Positions 8,276 through 17,389 of a DNA stretch of 38,779 nt are shown here, piece by piece. The DNA comes from Fuscovulum blasticum DSM 2131. Its GTDB lineage: Bacteria; Pseudomonadota; Alphaproteobacteria; Rhodobacterales; Rhodobacteraceae. The notes beneath the pieces are model-generated. The model saw only the letters and a program-made list of their open reading frames with translations, did no database searches and was not told where the DNA came from. The stretch covers positions 1 to 38,779 of the forward strand of contig NZ_PZKE01000020.1 of the NCBI RefSeq assembly GCF_003034965.1. Direction: 5' to 3'. Numbering within the stretch: the stretch's first letter is position 1; every line of letters starts with the position of its first letter. Made by a program: the position numbers and the translations under genes.

Positions 8276-10947
8276 GGGGTGGTTTCCGGATTGTGCAGCG
8301 GCAAGAAGATCAGGATACGGGTGCCGGTGCCATCGGGCCAGCCGGTTTCCGCGCGGATGGCGCCGCCCATCGCCTCGACCAGGCCCTTGCAGATTGCCAG
8401 GCCAAGACCGGTGCCTGCGCGTTGCCGGTCACCGCCCGCGACGCGGTAGAACATGTCGAACACCCGGTCGAGATCGGCGGCGGGGATGCCCGGCCCGTGG
8501 TCGGTGATCGCCAGTTCGGCCCGCGCGCCGGCGGTGCGCGCACTGATCACGATGTCGCCGCCGGCGGGCGCATATTTCGCGGCATTGTCCAGAATGTTGA
8601 CCAGCACCTGTTCCAGCAGCACGCCATCGGCCAGCACCAGAGGCAAGGTATCGGGCAGGTCGACCAGCAGGTTATGGGCGCGCAGGACGCCGCGCATACG
8701 TTGGCGGGCGCTGCCAATCAGTTCTGCCAGATCCAGCGGGGCAAGGCGCGGCGTCAGCGCGCCATGGCCCAGCCGTGTCATGTCCAGCAGGTTCTGGACA
8801 TAGCGGTCCAGCCTCTCGCCCTCTTCGCGGATGTTTTCGGCCAGATCGCGGCGGGCATCACAAGGCAGATCGGGCCCGGCGGCCAGACTGCCTGCCGCAC
8901 CGATGATCGTGACCAGGGGCGTGCGCAGATCATGGCTGACCGAGTTCAGCAACGCCGTGCGCAGCCGTTCCGTTTCGGTGGCAAGCCTGTTGGCCGCCAG
9001 TTCCTCGGTCAGGCGCAAACGCTCCAGCGCCAGCGCAATCTGGTCGCTCAGGGCGTCAAGCAGGCGCCGGTCGGTGCGTGCCAGGCTGCGGCCATCGGCA
9101 AAGGCGATGCCAAGGACACCAAGCCGCCGTTCGGCGCTGGCCACTGGCAGGAACAGCCAATGCGCGGTCGGCAAGGTATCGGAGTCGCGCCCCGCGGGTT
9201 CGCCCTTGTCCCAGGCAAACTGCGCGGCGGACTGGTCCCGCACATCAAGCCGGTCTTCGGGGGGAAATCCGCCCACCACGGCCAGTTCCCCCGCGCGCGG
9301 CAAGAGCAGGACCGTATCACAGCGCAGCGTGGTGGCCACATGGCTGACCGAGGCCCAGACCACTTCATCCGCCGTCGCAGCCGAGGCGACGCGGCGGCTG
9401 AAATCGTAAAGCTTGTTCGTGCGGTCCGCGATGGCAGACTGCGCCTTGACCCTTGCACGCAACCGGGCGGCAAGGTTGCCGGTAACCAGCGAGGCCGCGA
9501 AGAACAGCGACAGGGTCAGCAGTTCGCTGCGGTCGGTGATGGTAAAGGTCAGGCGCGGATCGACGAAGAAGAAGTCGTAGGACAGAAAGCCAAGGACCGA
9601 GGCAAGCGCCGATGGCCCCATGCCGCGCCGGCTGGCCACAACGATGACAGCGGTCATGAAGATCAGCGACAGGCTTGCCACGGGAAACAGCCGTTCGGCC
9701 CCCCAGGCCGCCATCGAGGCGGCGGCGATGGCCAGAACGGATTCGATCCAGCCTGCCTTGTCGCGGCTGAACTGCGGGAAGGGCAGGCTGAACCGCCCGG
9801 GTCTTTCATCGGGCTCAGAGGCGACGGTCACCTCGAAGGGTCCGGCAAGGCGCAACAGGTCGCGCGCAACGTCTTCGCGGACCAGCCGCGCCCAGACGGG
9901 CCTGTGCCGTGGCCGGCCAATGACGATCCGGCGCACGTTTCGGTCGCGTGCGAGGGCCAGAATGGCCTCGGCCACGTCGCGCTCGGCCTCAAGCGTGGCC
10001 AGTTCCGCGCCCAGACGTTCGGCCAGTCGCAGGGTGCCCGCCAGCCGGTCCTTGTCGATTTCCGACAGACGTTCGGCCTGGGTCGACGTGACATTCAGCG
10101 CGATCCAGTCGGTGCGGGCGCGGTCGGCGCTGCGCTTTGCAACTCGGACCGCCTCGCGCGCGGCGGGGCTTTCGTTGATGCAGACCAGAATGCGCTCTTG
10201 TGTAGGCCAGGGGCCTTCGATGGCATGGGCCGCCATGTGTTCGCGCAGTTGCGCGTCCACCCGGTCGGCGGCGGCGCGCATCGACAGTTCGCGCAGGGCG
10301 GTCAGGTTTCCCTTGACGAAGAACGACCCCAGCGCCCGCGCTGCCTGATCGGCGGGATAGACCTTGCCCGCCTTCAGCCGTTCCAGAAGTTCATCGGGCG
10401 TCAGGTCGATCAGTTCGATCTCGTCGGCCATGTCCAGCACGCCGTCGGGCACTGTTTCGCGCACCCGGACGCCGGTGATGCGGGCGACGGTTTCGTTCAG
10501 GGTTTCAATGTGCTGGATGTTCAGCGTGGTATATACGTCGATGCCTGCGGCCAGCACCTCTTCGACATCCTGCCAGCGCTTTTCATGGCGCCCGCCGGGG
10601 GCGTTGGTATGGGCCAGTTCGTCGATCAGCGCCAGTTGCGGACGGCGGTCCAGCAGGGCGTCGATGTCCATCTCGGTCAGGGCGTGGGTCTGGTAGATCA
10701 CCGGCTTGCGCGGCAGTTGCGGCAGGCCTGCCAGTTTTGCCTGCGTTTCGGCCCTTCCGTGGGTTTCGATCAGTGCGGCCAGCACATCAACCCCGTCGGC
10801 CTGCTTACGATGGGCGTCGTCCAGCATCGCCCAGGTCTTGCCCACCCCGGGGGCCGCCCCCAGAAACACCTTCAGCCGCCCCCGCTCCTCGCGCGAGGCG
10901 AAGGTCAGCAGGGCATCGGGCGAAGGGCGGGTTTCGGGGGCGGTCAT
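8272..10947 (-). CDS. kdpD: KdpD osmosensitive potassium-channel sensor kinase
   Basis: 891 aa, close to E. coli KdpD (894). The N-terminal cytoplasmic KdpD domain (about 18-225) has Walker [10 protein letters not shown] at 30-38 and [14 protein letters not shown] as the Walker B-like element. A universal-stress-protein domain (about 250-370) follows, then the four-helix DUF4118 membrane region (about 400-500) and a GAF domain (about 520-645). Next come HisKA with the phospho-acceptor His in [11 protein letters not shown] and an ATPase domain with [17 protein letters not shown] and GTGLGLAI. It senses potassium status and phosphorylates KdpE. It starts 28 nt after kdpC and overlaps kdpE by 4 nt. 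Confidence 0.97.
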   Translation of the reverse strand: MTAPETRPSPDALLTFASREERGRLKVFLGAAPGVGKTWAMLDDAHRKQADGVDVLAALIETHGRAETQAKLAGLPQLPRKPVIYQTHALTEMDIDALLDRRPQLALIDELAHTNAPGGRHEKRWQDVEEVLAAGIDVYTTLNIQHIETLNETVARITGVRVRETVPDGVLDMADEIELIDLTPDELLERLKAGKVYPADQAARALGSFFVKGNLTALRELSMRAAADRVDAQLREHMAAHAIEGPWPTQERILVCINESPAAREAVRVAKRSADRARTDWIALNVTSTQAERLSEIDKDRLAGTLRLAERLGAELATLEAERDVAEAILALARDRNVRRIVIGRPRHRPVWARLVREDVARDLLRLAGPFEVTVASEPDERPGRFSLPFPQFSRDKAGWIESVLAIAAASMAAWGAERLFPVASLSLIFMTAVIVVASRRGMGPSALASVLGFLSYDFFFVDPRLTFTITDRSELLTLSLFFAASLVTGNLAARLRARVKAQSAIADRTNKLYDFSRRVASAATADEVVWASVSHVATTLRCDTVLLLPRAGELAVVGGFPPEDRLDVRDQSAAQFAWDKGEPAGRDSDTLPTAHWLFLPVASAERRLGVLGIAFADGRSLARTDRRLLDALSDQIALALERLRLTEELAANRLATETERLRTALLNSVSHDLRTPLVTIIGAAGSLAAGPDLPCDARRDLAENIREEGERLDRYVQNLLDMTRLGHGALTPRLAPLDLAELIGSARQRMRGVLRAHNLLVDLPDTLPLVLADGVLLEQVLVNILDNAAKYAPAGGDIVISARTAGARAELAITDHGPGIPAADLDRVFDMFYRVAGGDRQRAGTGLGLAICKGLVEAMGGAIRAETGWPDGTGTRILIFLPLHNPETTP

Positions 10948-10975
10948 GCCGGGCGGTTCCTGTCAGGCCAGCGGG

Positions 10976-11536
10976 CTAGAGGGCCAATGCCGCGTCCAGG
11001 GCCAGGTTGGTGCGCAGCACGTTCACCACGGGCAATCCGTACAGGCCCAGCAGCGGGCGTTCAACTGCTGCTTCGATCACGGCGCGCACGGCTGCAGGGT
11101 CTGCATTGCGGGCCGCCGCGATGCGGGAAACCTGCGCCAGCGCGTTTTCGGGGCTGATATGCGGATCAAGACCCGAACCCGAGGCGGTGACCGCGTCAAT
11201 CGGCGCGGGGGCGCCATTCAACGCTTCGAACGCGGCGCGGCGTTCTGCCACCTGGGCAATCAGGGCGGCCGAGGTGGGGCCAAGGTTGCTGGCCCCGGTG
11301 CCCGCCGCGTTCCACCCGCTGGCCGAGGCGCGGGGTTGCAGATAGCCCGCGCCGGCAAAGCCCTGGGCGATCAGGGACGATCCGATGGCGGTGCCGTCCC
11401 GTTCGATCAGGCTGCCGTTGGCGGCATCGGAAAACAGCGCCTGTGCCGCGCCGGTCATGGCAAGGGGATAGGCCAGCCCGGTCAGCAGGGTAAACAGCAG
11501 CGTCAGCGACAGGGCAGGGCGAAGATGGGTCAACAT
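10976..11536 (-). CDS. kdpC: Potassium-transporting ATPase subunit KdpC
   Basis: 186 aa with one N-terminal membrane helix (LRPALSLTLLFTLLTGLAYPLAM) and a periplasmic domain. Family motifs include GSSLIAQGF, YLQPRAS, SNLGPTS, SGLDPHISPENA and NVLRTNLALD. KdpC associates with KdpB and is needed for high-affinity uptake. I chose the start at 11536, which has GAGGAG about 7 nt upstream and aligns with the short N-terminus of E. coli KdpC. An in-frame ATG at 11551 overlaps the kdpB stop (ATGA) and would add five residues. Confidence 0.96.
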   Translation of the reverse strand: MLTHLRPALSLTLLFTLLTGLAYPLAMTGAAQALFSDAANGSLIERDGTAIGSSLIAQGFAGAGYLQPRASASGWNAAGTGASNLGPTSAALIAQVAERRAAFEALNGAPAPIDAVTASGSGLDPHISPENALAQVSRIAAARNADPAAVRAVIEAAVERPLLGLYGLPVVNVLRTNLALDAALAL

Positions 11537-11547
11537 CGGGTTTCTCC

Positions 11548-13584
11548 TCATGCAAGGTTCAGGGCGACAAGGCAAAGGTCGATGGCCTTGATGCCCAGGA
11601 AGGGCACGATCAGCCCGCCAAGCCCGTAGATCGTCAGATTGCGGCGCAGCAGGGCGGCGGCGCTTGAGGGGCGATATTGCACCCCGCGCAGAGCCAGCGG
11701 GACCAGCCCCACAAGGATCAGCGCGTTGAAGATCACTGCCGACAGGATGGCGCTGGTGGGTGAGGCAAGGCCCATCACATTCAGAACGCCAAGGCCCGGA
11801 TAGGCAGCCACAAAGATCGCAGGCAAGATGGCGAAATACTTGGCCACGTCATTTGCAATGCTGAACGTGGTCAGCGCCCCGCGCGAGATCAGCAGTTGCT
11901 TGCCCACCATTACCACCTCGATCAGCTTGGTCGGATCGCTGTCCAGATCAATCAGGTTTGCCGCCTCTTTTGCCGCCGGGGTGCCCGCGTTCATCGCCAC
12001 GCCGACATCGGCCTGCGCCAGCGCGGGCGCGTCGTTCGACCCGTCGCCACACATTGCCACCAGCCGCCCGCCCGCCTGTTCGCGGCGGATCAGATCCAGC
12101 TTCATCTCGGGCGTTGCCTCGGCCAGAAAATCATCGACCCCGGCTTCTGCCGCGATGGCGGCGGCAGTCAGGGGGTTGTCGCCGGTGATCATCACCGTGC
12201 GGATGCCCATGGCGCGCAATTCGGCAAAGCGTTCGCGCACGCCGGGTTTCACGATGTCCTTCAGATGCACGACACCCAGAATCTCGGCCCCTTCGACCAC
12301 CAGAAGCGGCGTGCCGCCCGAACGGGCAATCGCATCGACCTGCGCGGCCAGCGCGCCGGGCGGAGTATGCCCGGCCAGCCGGATCACCGCGTCGATGGCC
12401 CCTTTGCGGAACCGGCGGCCATCGGCCAGGTCCAGCCCCGACAGCCGGGTCTGCGCGGTAAAGGCCACAGGTTCGGCGCCCAGCGGCATGTCCGGGATTG
12501 TGCCCAGCATTTCGCGCGCTTTCTCGACGATGGATTTGCCCTCGGGCGTTTCGTCGGCCAACGAGGCCAGTGCGGCGGCCTCAGCCAGACGGCGAGCGTC
12601 GACGCCGGGCGCGGGGATCAGCGCATCGGCCATGCGGTTGCCGAAGGTGATGGTGCCCGTCTTGTCAAGAAGAAGCGTGTCGACATCGCCCGCCGCCTCG
12701 ACCGCGCGGCCGGATTTGGCGATGACATTCGCCTTGACCAGCCGGTCCATGCCCGCGATGCCGATGGCCGACAGAAGCCCGCCAATGGTGGTTGGGATCA
12801 GCGTCACGAACAGCGCGCCCAGCACGACGACGGGAATGGCGGTGCCGGAATAGCTGGCAAAGGCGGGCAGCGTCACCACGACGAAAAGGAAGATCAGCGT
12901 CAGCCCGACCAGCAGGATGTTCAGGGCAATTTCGTTCGGGGTCTTTTGCCGCTCGGCCCCTTCGACCAGCGCGATCATCCGGTCAAGAAAGCTCTTCCCC
13001 GGCTCCGCGGTAACGCGGATCACCAGCCAGTCCGAAGCGATGGTGGTTCCCCCGGTGACCGACGACCGGTCGCCCCCTGCCTCGCGGATCACAGGCGCGC
13101 TTTCGCCGGTGATGGCGCTTTCGTTGACCGAAGCCATGCCGCGGACCGCCTCGCCATCGGTGGGGACGATCTCGCCCGCGGCGACATAGATGAACTGGCC
13201 GGATTTCAGCGCGGTTGACAGGGTTTGCGTTGCGGTTTCGGGCGTATCGTCCGGGTTGGCCAGCATCCGCACCCGGGTTTCCGATTTTGTCGCACGCAGG
13301 GTATCAGCCCGGGCGCGACCCCGACCTTCGGCCAGAGCTTCGGCAAAGTTGGCGAAGATCACACAAAGCCACAGCCAGAGGGCGATGTGCAGCGCCGTGC
13401 CCGCGCCGGGCAGGCCGGTCGCAAGGTCGCGCAGGCCCAAGAGCGTGGTCATGGCGGCGACCAGGGCGGTGACGAACATCACCGGGTTGCCCCACAACTG
13501 CCGTGGGTCAAGCTTGATCAGGCTTTGGCGCAGGGCCGTGGTGTAAAGGCCGGACGCATCCGTCGGTTTGGCATGTTTGGACAT
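11548..13584 (-). CDS. kdpB: Potassium-transporting P-type ATPase subunit KdpB
   Basis: 678-aa catalytic subunit of the Kdp pump, against 682 in E. coli. The phosphorylated Asp307 sits in [13 protein letters not shown], the same number as in E. coli. Also seen are the actuator TGES motif ([11 protein letters not shown]), nucleotide-binding elements, [14 protein letters not shown] and the hinge motif [23 protein letters not shown] hydrolysis here drives potassium import through KdpA. It lies 8 nt after kdpA with GAGG at ribosome-binding distance. Confidence 0.98.
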   Translation of the reverse strand: MSKHAKPTDASGLYTTALRQSLIKLDPRQLWGNPVMFVTALVAAMTTLLGLRDLATGLPGAGTALHIALWLWLCVIFANFAEALAEGRGRARADTLRATKSETRVRMLANPDDTPETATQTLSTALKSGQFIYVAAGEIVPTDGEAVRGMASVNESAITGESAPVIREAGGDRSSVTGGTTIASDWLVIRVTAEPGKSFLDRMIALVEGAERQKTPNEIALNILLVGLTLIFLFVVVTLPAFASYSGTAIPVVVLGALFVTLIPTTIGGLLSAIGIAGMDRLVKANVIAKSGRAVEAAGDVDTLLLDKTGTITFGNRMADALIPAPGVDARRLAEAAALASLADETPEGKSIVEKAREMLGTIPDMPLGAEPVAFTAQTRLSGLDLADGRRFRKGAIDAVIRLAGHTPPGALAAQVDAIARSGGTPLLVVEGAEILGVVHLKDIVKPGVRERFAELRAMGIRTVMITGDNPLTAAAIAAEAGVDDFLAEATPEMKLDLIRREQAGGRLVAMCGDGSNDAPALAQADVGVAMNAGTPAAKEAANLIDLDSDPTKLIEVVMVGKQLLISRGALTTFSIANDVAKYFAILPAIFVAAYPGLGVLNVMGLASPTSAILSAVIFNALILVGLVPLALRGVQYRPSSAAALLRRNLTIYGLGGLIVPFLGIKAIDLCLVALNLA

Positions 13585-13592
13585 TTGGTGCC

Positions 13593-15266
13593 TCAGAAGC
13601 TTTGGCCGGCCAGGCGCGCGGTTTCTTCCGCGATGGGGCCAAGGGCAAGGACGGGAAAGAAGGTCAGCGCGCCAAGGATCAGCACGGTCAGGATCAACAG
13701 TGTGACGAACAGCGGGCCGTGGGTGGGGAAGGTGCCAGAGGTGGCGGCGGCCTTGGGCTTGCGGATCATCGACCCGGCGATGGCCAGCATCGGCAGGATG
13801 ATGGCATAGCGCCCGATCAGCATGACCACACCCAGGGCCGTGGTGTGCCAGGGCAAGGCCGCGCCCCAGCCGCCAAAGGCGCTGCCGTTGTTGCCGGTGG
13901 CGCTGGAATAGGCATAGAGGATCTCGCTCAGCCCATGCGGCCCGGGGTCCTGCACCGCGGCCAGCGCCTGCGGCACGGTGGCAGCGATGGCGCCGCCCAC
14001 CAGAATGCCCAGTGGCATCGACAGGAAGGCCAGAACCGCCAGCGTCACCTCGCGCGATTCAATCTTGCGGCCCAGATATTCCGGCGTGCGCCCCACCATC
14101 AGCCCGGCAAGGAAGACCGCCAGCACGACATAAAGCAACATGCCGTAAAGCCCTGCGCCGACACCGCCAAAGACCACCTCGCCGATCTGCATCAGGACCA
14201 TCGTCACCATGCCCGACAGCGGCATGAAACTGTCATGCATCGCGTTGACCGCCCCGTTCGAGGCAGCGGTGGTCGAGGTTGCCCAAAGCGCCGAAAGCAT
14301 GGCACCAAAGCGTTGTTCCTTGCCTTCCATGTTCTCGCCCAGACCCAGGGCAGGGTTGCCCGCCACCTCATAGGCGTGAACCACGCCAAGGCCCGCGACA
14401 AAAAGGATCGCCATGGTGGCAAAGATCGCCCAGCCCTGACGGCGATCCCCGGCCATGCGGCCAAACAGAAAACAGAAGGAAACCGGGATCAACAAGATCG
14501 ACAGGCATTGCGCCAAGTTCGAGGCGACGGTCGGGTTTTCGAACGGATGGGCCGAGTTGACGCCAAAGAAACCGCCGCCATTGGTGCCCAGTTGCTTGAT
14601 GGCAATCTGTGCTGCCGCAGGACCGCGCGCGATGATCTGCTCGCCCCCTTCAACGCCCGTTGCGGTGACGGCCCCCAGCAGGGTTTGCGGCACGCCCTGG
14701 GCGGCCAGAAACAGGGCCAGCACGATGGACAGCGGCAGCAAAATCCACAGCACGGATCGCATCATGTCCAGCCAGAAGTTGCCCAAGGTGGTGCCCTTGG
14801 GGGCCACAAAGCCGCGAACGATCGCGACGGCCACCGCCATGCCGGTGCCTGCGCTGACAAAGTTCTGCACCGTCAGCCCGGCCATCTGTGACAGGTAGGA
14901 TAGCTGCGCCTCGCCCGAATAGGCCTGCCAGTTTGTGTTGGTGACAAAGCTGACCGCGGTGTTGAAAGCCAGATCTGCCGACATCCCGCCGATGCCGTCG
15001 GGGTTCAGCGGCAAGGCGCCCTGCAGCCGCAGCAGCGTGTAAAGCAGCACAAACCCGGCAAGGTTGAAGGCCAGCACGGCCATGCCATAGCCCAGCCATG
15101 TCATGCCGCGCGCCGGATCAACGCCCGCGCCACGCAACAGCGCGGTTTCCACCCGCAGCATCCCGCTGGGCAGTCGCCCGTCAAACACCCGCTGCATCGC
15201 GGCGGCCAAAGCCCAGGCAAGGCCTGTCAGCGCGGCAAAGTATAACCCGTAGGCAATGAAGGTCAT
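13593..15266 (-). CDS. kdpA: Potassium-transporting ATPase channel-like subunit KdpA
   Basis: 557 aa, the same length as E. coli KdpA, with about ten hydrophobic helices. It carries the selectivity-filter-type loop [21 protein letters not shown] and further pore-loop repeats such as [14 protein letters not shown] and [13 protein letters not shown]. It binds and passes potassium. AGGAAG precedes the ATG at 15266, 12 nt after the kdpF stop. It belongs to the superfamily of K+ transporters and has no enzyme motif. Confidence 0.98.
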   Translation of the reverse strand: MTFIAYGLYFAALTGLAWALAAAMQRVFDGRLPSGMLRVETALLRGAGVDPARGMTWLGYGMAVLAFNLAGFVLLYTLLRLQGALPLNPDGIGGMSADLAFNTAVSFVTNTNWQAYSGEAQLSYLSQMAGLTVQNFVSAGTGMAVAVAIVRGFVAPKGTTLGNFWLDMMRSVLWILLPLSIVLALFLAAQGVPQTLLGAVTATGVEGGEQIIARGPAAAQIAIKQLGTNGGGFFGVNSAHPFENPTVASNLAQCLSILLIPVSFCFLFGRMAGDRRQGWAIFATMAILFVAGLGVVHAYEVAGNPALGLGENMEGKEQRFGAMLSALWATSTTAASNGAVNAMHDSFMPLSGMVTMVLMQIGEVVFGGVGAGLYGMLLYVVLAVFLAGLMVGRTPEYLGRKIESREVTLAVLAFLSMPLGILVGGAIAATVPQALAAVQDPGPHGLSEILYAYSSATGNNGSAFGGWGAALPWHTTALGVVMLIGRYAIILPMLAIAGSMIRKPKAAATSGTFPTHGPLFVTLLILTVLILGALTFFPVLALGPIAEETARLAGQSF

Positions 15267-15278
15267 CGTGGCTTCCTG

Positions 15279-15365
15279 CTAGAAACGGTTGGGCCGCAGC
15301 AGCGCGCAGCCAAGATAGACGAACAGGCCCGCCGCAACGGCAAGGCCAAGGATCATGTCAAACAT
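15279..15365 (-). CDS. kdpF: Small Kdp subunit KdpF
   Basis: 28-codon single-span membrane peptide beginning MFDMILGLAVAAGLF and ending ALLRPNRF. The terminal RP-x-RF/KF sequence and the position directly before kdpA identify KdpF (29 aa in E. coli), which stabilises the KdpABC complex in the membrane. The ribosome-binding site is modest (GAGG). It starts 8 nt after the stop of a second small membrane ORF. Confidence 0.93.
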   Translation of the reverse strand: MFDMILGLAVAAGLFVYLGCALLRPNRF

Positions 15366-15373
15366 CGGGGGCC

Positions 15374-15457
15374 TCACATCCGGTCGGCGGCGCGGGCTGC
15401 CAGGGCAAATCCCGCGAAAACGCCAAGGGTCAGGGTCAGGTAAACAAGGTCAGCCAA
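15374..15457 (-). CDS. 27-aa membrane mini-protein upstream of kdpF (unnamed)
   Basis: A TTG start at 15457 lies 5 nt after a perfect AGGAGG. The reading frame encodes 27 residues, an acidic N-terminus (ADLVYLTLTLGVF) and a hydrophobic span ending in AARAADRM. It is the first translatable unit of the kdp operon, 8 nt before kdpF. The optimal ribosome-binding site, clean membrane-helix pattern and tight spacing argue for real translation. I recall similar short ORFs before kdpF in other bacteria but cannot cite a name. It may be a second accessory peptide of the pump or a leader peptide controlling kdpF translation. Confidence 0.65.
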   Translation of the reverse strand: MADLVYLTLTLGVFAGFALAARAADRM

Positions 15458-15471
15458 GATCGCCTCCTGCA

Positions 15472-15496
15472 ACTGGGATGGGCGCATGATCCCAGT
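15472..15496 (-). promoter_or_regulatory. Stem-loop in the kdp leader
   Basis: A perfect 8-bp inverted repeat, ACTGGGAT (15472-15479) and ATCCCAGT (15489-15496), has a 9-nt loop. It lies just upstream of the AGGAGG of the first kdp ORF. If transcribed, it forms a 5' UTR hairpin close to the ribosome-binding site. There is no T-run after it, so it is not a typical terminator. Its role is unknown. Confidence 0.4.
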
Positions 15497-15501
15497 GGGG
15501 C

Positions 15502-15551
15502 GCGTAAAGCGGCTATGGTGATGATCCGTCAGCGCGTAAAAACGGCGTAAA
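15502..15551 (-). promoter_or_regulatory. Candidate KdpE operator with three TTTACGC repeats
   Basis: On the minus strand TTTACGC occurs at 15551-15545, 15540-15534 and 15508-15502. The first two are 11 bp apart (TTTACGC-N4-TTTACGC), the direct-repeat pattern bound by OmpR-family regulators. They resemble the TTTA-rich KdpE sites known from E. coli. The position, upstream of the kdp leader, fits an activator site. Binding by KdpE is inferred. Confidence 0.5.
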
Positions 15552-15775
15552 GAACTGCGTTGGTCAGCAACGTGGGATTGCGAAACTCCACCAACTCTTG
15601 TTGCCGACGCAAGATCCTGTCGCCCGATGAACCGTCTCCGACCTTATCTTGGATAGCCCCGTCTGCATCGGCACGATCAGCGCATCGGGCAGCCATTCAT
15701 CCGGCCCGTTGCGGTCAAGCAGGGCATTGATCCTGTCGGCGGGAATCCGGCCAGAATGGGGCATCTGATGTATCT

Positions 15776-15979
15776 TCATGCGGCCATGTCCAGCAGGGGG
15801 GCGAGGCCAAGGGCTTCGAAGTCGGGCTTGGTGCCAGTCTGGCGGTGGGCGGCCATCCGCCACAGCTTCCCGCCCGAAGGCGAGACGAACAAGAGTAGCC
15901 CGCCACTATCGGGGATTTTGCGAGGTTTTCCAGAAGGATCAACCGGTGCGCCGCGGCAGGCTGCATCTGTGAGGGGCAT
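15776..15979 (-). pseudogene. Relic of a tyrosine integrase (N-terminal arm-binding domain only)
   Basis: A 67-codon ORF starts MPLTDAACRGAPVDPSGKPR and continues through IPDSGGLLLFVSPSGGKLWRMA. This matches the N-terminal arm-type DNA-binding domain of P4-like integrases (pattern LTD..C..A....K..K..D..GL.L.V.PSG.K.WR). Family members are about 400 aa; the core-binding and catalytic domains (R..H-R-Y) are absent here. It sits 182 nt downstream of tRNA-Cys in the same orientation, the usual place for an integrase next to its tRNA attachment site. It is therefore a remnant of an excised or decayed island. Confidence 0.8.
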
Positions 15980-15992
15980 CGGAATCGGTCCT

Positions 15993-16044
15993 GCGGGTAT
16001 GTGGGTATCTGCCTTTTCAGGAATACCCGCTTTCGATACCCACA
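15993..16044. repeat. Four GGGTAT/ATACCC elements upstream of the integrase relic
   Basis: GCGGGTAT (15993-16000) is inverted at 16023-16030. TGTGGGTATC (16000-16009) is inverted at 16035-16044. All share GGGTAT and lie 14-65 nt upstream of the integrase start. This is where arm-type integrase sites or an integrase-autoregulatory operator would be expected. The repeats are directly visible; the function is inferred. Confidence 0.6.
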
Positions 16045-16059
16045 CAAGTTGGGTGCCTA

Positions 16060-16139
16060 CAGTCTATCTTCCGGCCGAAGATGCGCCACAGTCAAGTTTC
16101 TCAATGAAAACAAGGATCGCAGTTTGCGAAGATAGACTG
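16060..16139. repeat. 12-bp perfect inverted repeat beside tRNA-Cys
   Basis: CAGTCTATCTTC at 16060-16071 is repeated in inverse as GAAGATAGACTG at 16128-16139, with a 56-nt interior. The left arm also forms a local hairpin with adjacent GAAGAT (16066-16082). It lies between the tRNA 3' end and the integrase relic. It may be a leftover of the element's attachment region or a small transposon end. No ORF is inside. Confidence 0.6.
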
Positions 16140-16160
16140 CAATCTAGCGATTTAGGGAAT

Positions 16161-16234
16161 TGGAGGCGGGTACCGGAATCGAACCGGTCTTCACGGATTT
16201 GCAATCCGCTGCGTAACCTCTCCGCCAACCCGCC
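16161..16234 (-). tRNA. tRNA-Cys (anticodon GCA)
   Basis: 74 nt including an encoded CCA end. The acceptor stem pairs GGCGGGT with ACCCGCC, with discriminator base T. The anticodon stem-loop reads GCGGATTGCAAATCCGT with anticodon GCA, and the T arm is CCGGTTCGATTCCGG. The anticodon arm is nearly identical to that of E. coli tRNA-Cys. It is transcribed toward the integrase relic. Confidence 0.97.
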
Positions 16235-16251
16235 GCCGAAAGGTGGGATGG

Positions 16252-16279
16252 GGATAGCGGAAAGGTCGGGGGGCCGCAA
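16252..16279 (-). promoter_or_regulatory. Weak candidate promoter of tRNA-Cys
   Basis: On the minus strand TTGCGG (16279-16274) and CTATCC (16257-16252) are 16 bp apart, with the -10-like element 18 nt before the tRNA 5' end. The match to consensus is poor. Read-through from modC, whose stop is 69 nt upstream of the tRNA, is an alternative. Confidence 0.3.
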
Positions 16280-16303
16280 GGGGTTGGCGCTGCCTGGCCC
16301 GTG

Positions 16304-17389
16304 TCAGGCGGGGCCGATGTTGCCGGGGGCGACCGAAACCGCCTTGAGCACGGCAAAGATCTGCTGGCCGGGGGTCAGGGACAGCGCCTCGGCGCTGCGG
16401 CGGGTGATGCGGGCCAGCACCAGATCGGGGCCGATGGCAAGCTGGACCAGCGTGCCGGGGCCCTGGCCCGCATGAACGTCGCGCACGGTGGCGGGCAGCA
16501 CGTTCAGCGCCGAAATGCCCTCGGGCCGGGTCAGCGCCAGCATCACGTCCTGCGCCATCAGCCGCAGCCGCAGCGGCGTGCCGGGGGCGGCCTCGACGCG
16601 GGGCAGCCAGATCGGGCCGGCGGGGTGGTCCAGCCGCGACAGGCCGTCGGCATCCTGCGCCGCCAGCCTTGCGGTCAGCAGCGACCCCGCCTCGCGCAGG
16701 CCAAGCGCCGCGGCGGCGGCCGGGTCGGACAGCAGCGCGGCCACCGGGCCTTGCCGGGCCACCCGGCCTTCGTCCAGCAGGATCAGCGTGGTGGCCAGCC
16801 GCGCCACTTCGGGCAGGGAATGGCTGACATACAGGATCGGCACCCGTGCCTCGTCGCGCAGCCGTTCGATCAGCGGCATGATCTCGGCCTTGCGCTCTTC
16901 GTCCAGCGCGGCCAGCGGCTCATCCATCAGCAAGAGGTTCGGCGCCGCCAGAAAGGCGCGGCCCAGGGCCACCCGCTGACGCTCTCCCCCCGACAGGGCG
17001 CCGGGGCGGCGGTCCAGCAGGGGGCCGATGCCCAGCAGCGCGACCGTGCGGTCGAAATCGGCGGCCGGGGCACCGCGCGGCGCGAACCAGCGGCCATACA
17101 GCAGATTCTGCCGCACCGTCAGATGCGGAAACAGCCGGCTGTCCTGAAACACATAGCCCAGCCGGCGGCGGTGCGGCGGCAGGAAGACGCCGCGCGCGGT
17201 ATCGGTCAGCACCATGTCCGCCACCGCCACGCGTCCCTGATCGGGGCGCAGCAACCCCGCCACCGCCTGTACCACGGTTGATTTCCCCGCGCCCGACCGG
17301 CCGAACAGCACGGTCAGCCCCGGCGGCGCGTCAAAGCGGACATCCAGGGTGAAACCGGCAAAGCGGTGATGCAGCGCAACCGACAGCAT
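16304..17389 (-). CDS. modC: Molybdate ABC transporter ATPase ModC
   Basis: 361-aa ATP-binding subunit. Walker A is GRSGAGKST (residues 30-38), the signature is LSGGERQRVALGRA, Walker B is LLLMDEPLAALDE and the switch is SHSLPEVARLA. The C-terminal part (about 290-361, ALNVLPATVRDV and VLARITRRSAEALSL) is the Mop/TOBE molybdate-sensing domain that separates ModC from other ABC ATPases. The ATG shares one base with the modB stop (TGATG). It energises molybdate import, which supports Mo-dependent enzymes such as the SoeA encoded at 34657. Confidence 0.95.
   Translation of the reverse strand: MLSVALHHRFAGFTLDVRFDAPPGLTVLFGRSGAGKSTVVQAVAGLLRPDQGRVAVADMVLTDTARGVFLPPHRRRLGYVFQDSRLFPHLTVRQNLLYGRWFAPRGAPAADFDRTVALLGIGPLLDRRPGALSGGERQRVALGRAFLAAPNLLLMDEPLAALDEERKAEIMPLIERLRDEARVPILYVSHSLPEVARLATTLILLDEGRVARQGPVAALLSDPAAAAALGLREAGSLLTARLAAQDADGLSRLDHPAGPIWLPRVEAAPGTPLRLRLMAQDVMLALTRPEGISALNVLPATVRDVHAGQGPGTLVQLAIGPDLVLARITRRSAEALSLTPGQQIFAVLKAVSVAPGNIGPA

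Noticed and set aside
8293-11157. 954-codon plus-strand open frame opposite kdpD
   Set aside because: It mirrors kdpD and lacks any domain; high GC removes stop codons on the opposite strand. The same holds for long antisense frames opposite kdpA, kdpB, tpa, soeA and the che genes.
15564-15863. Minus-strand 99-codon frame containing GRIPADRINALLDRNG, considered as the integrase C-terminal part
   Set aside because: A faint likeness to the RIPAERMK segment of integrases is not enough; catalytic residues are absent and the frame is otherwise unlike any family I know.
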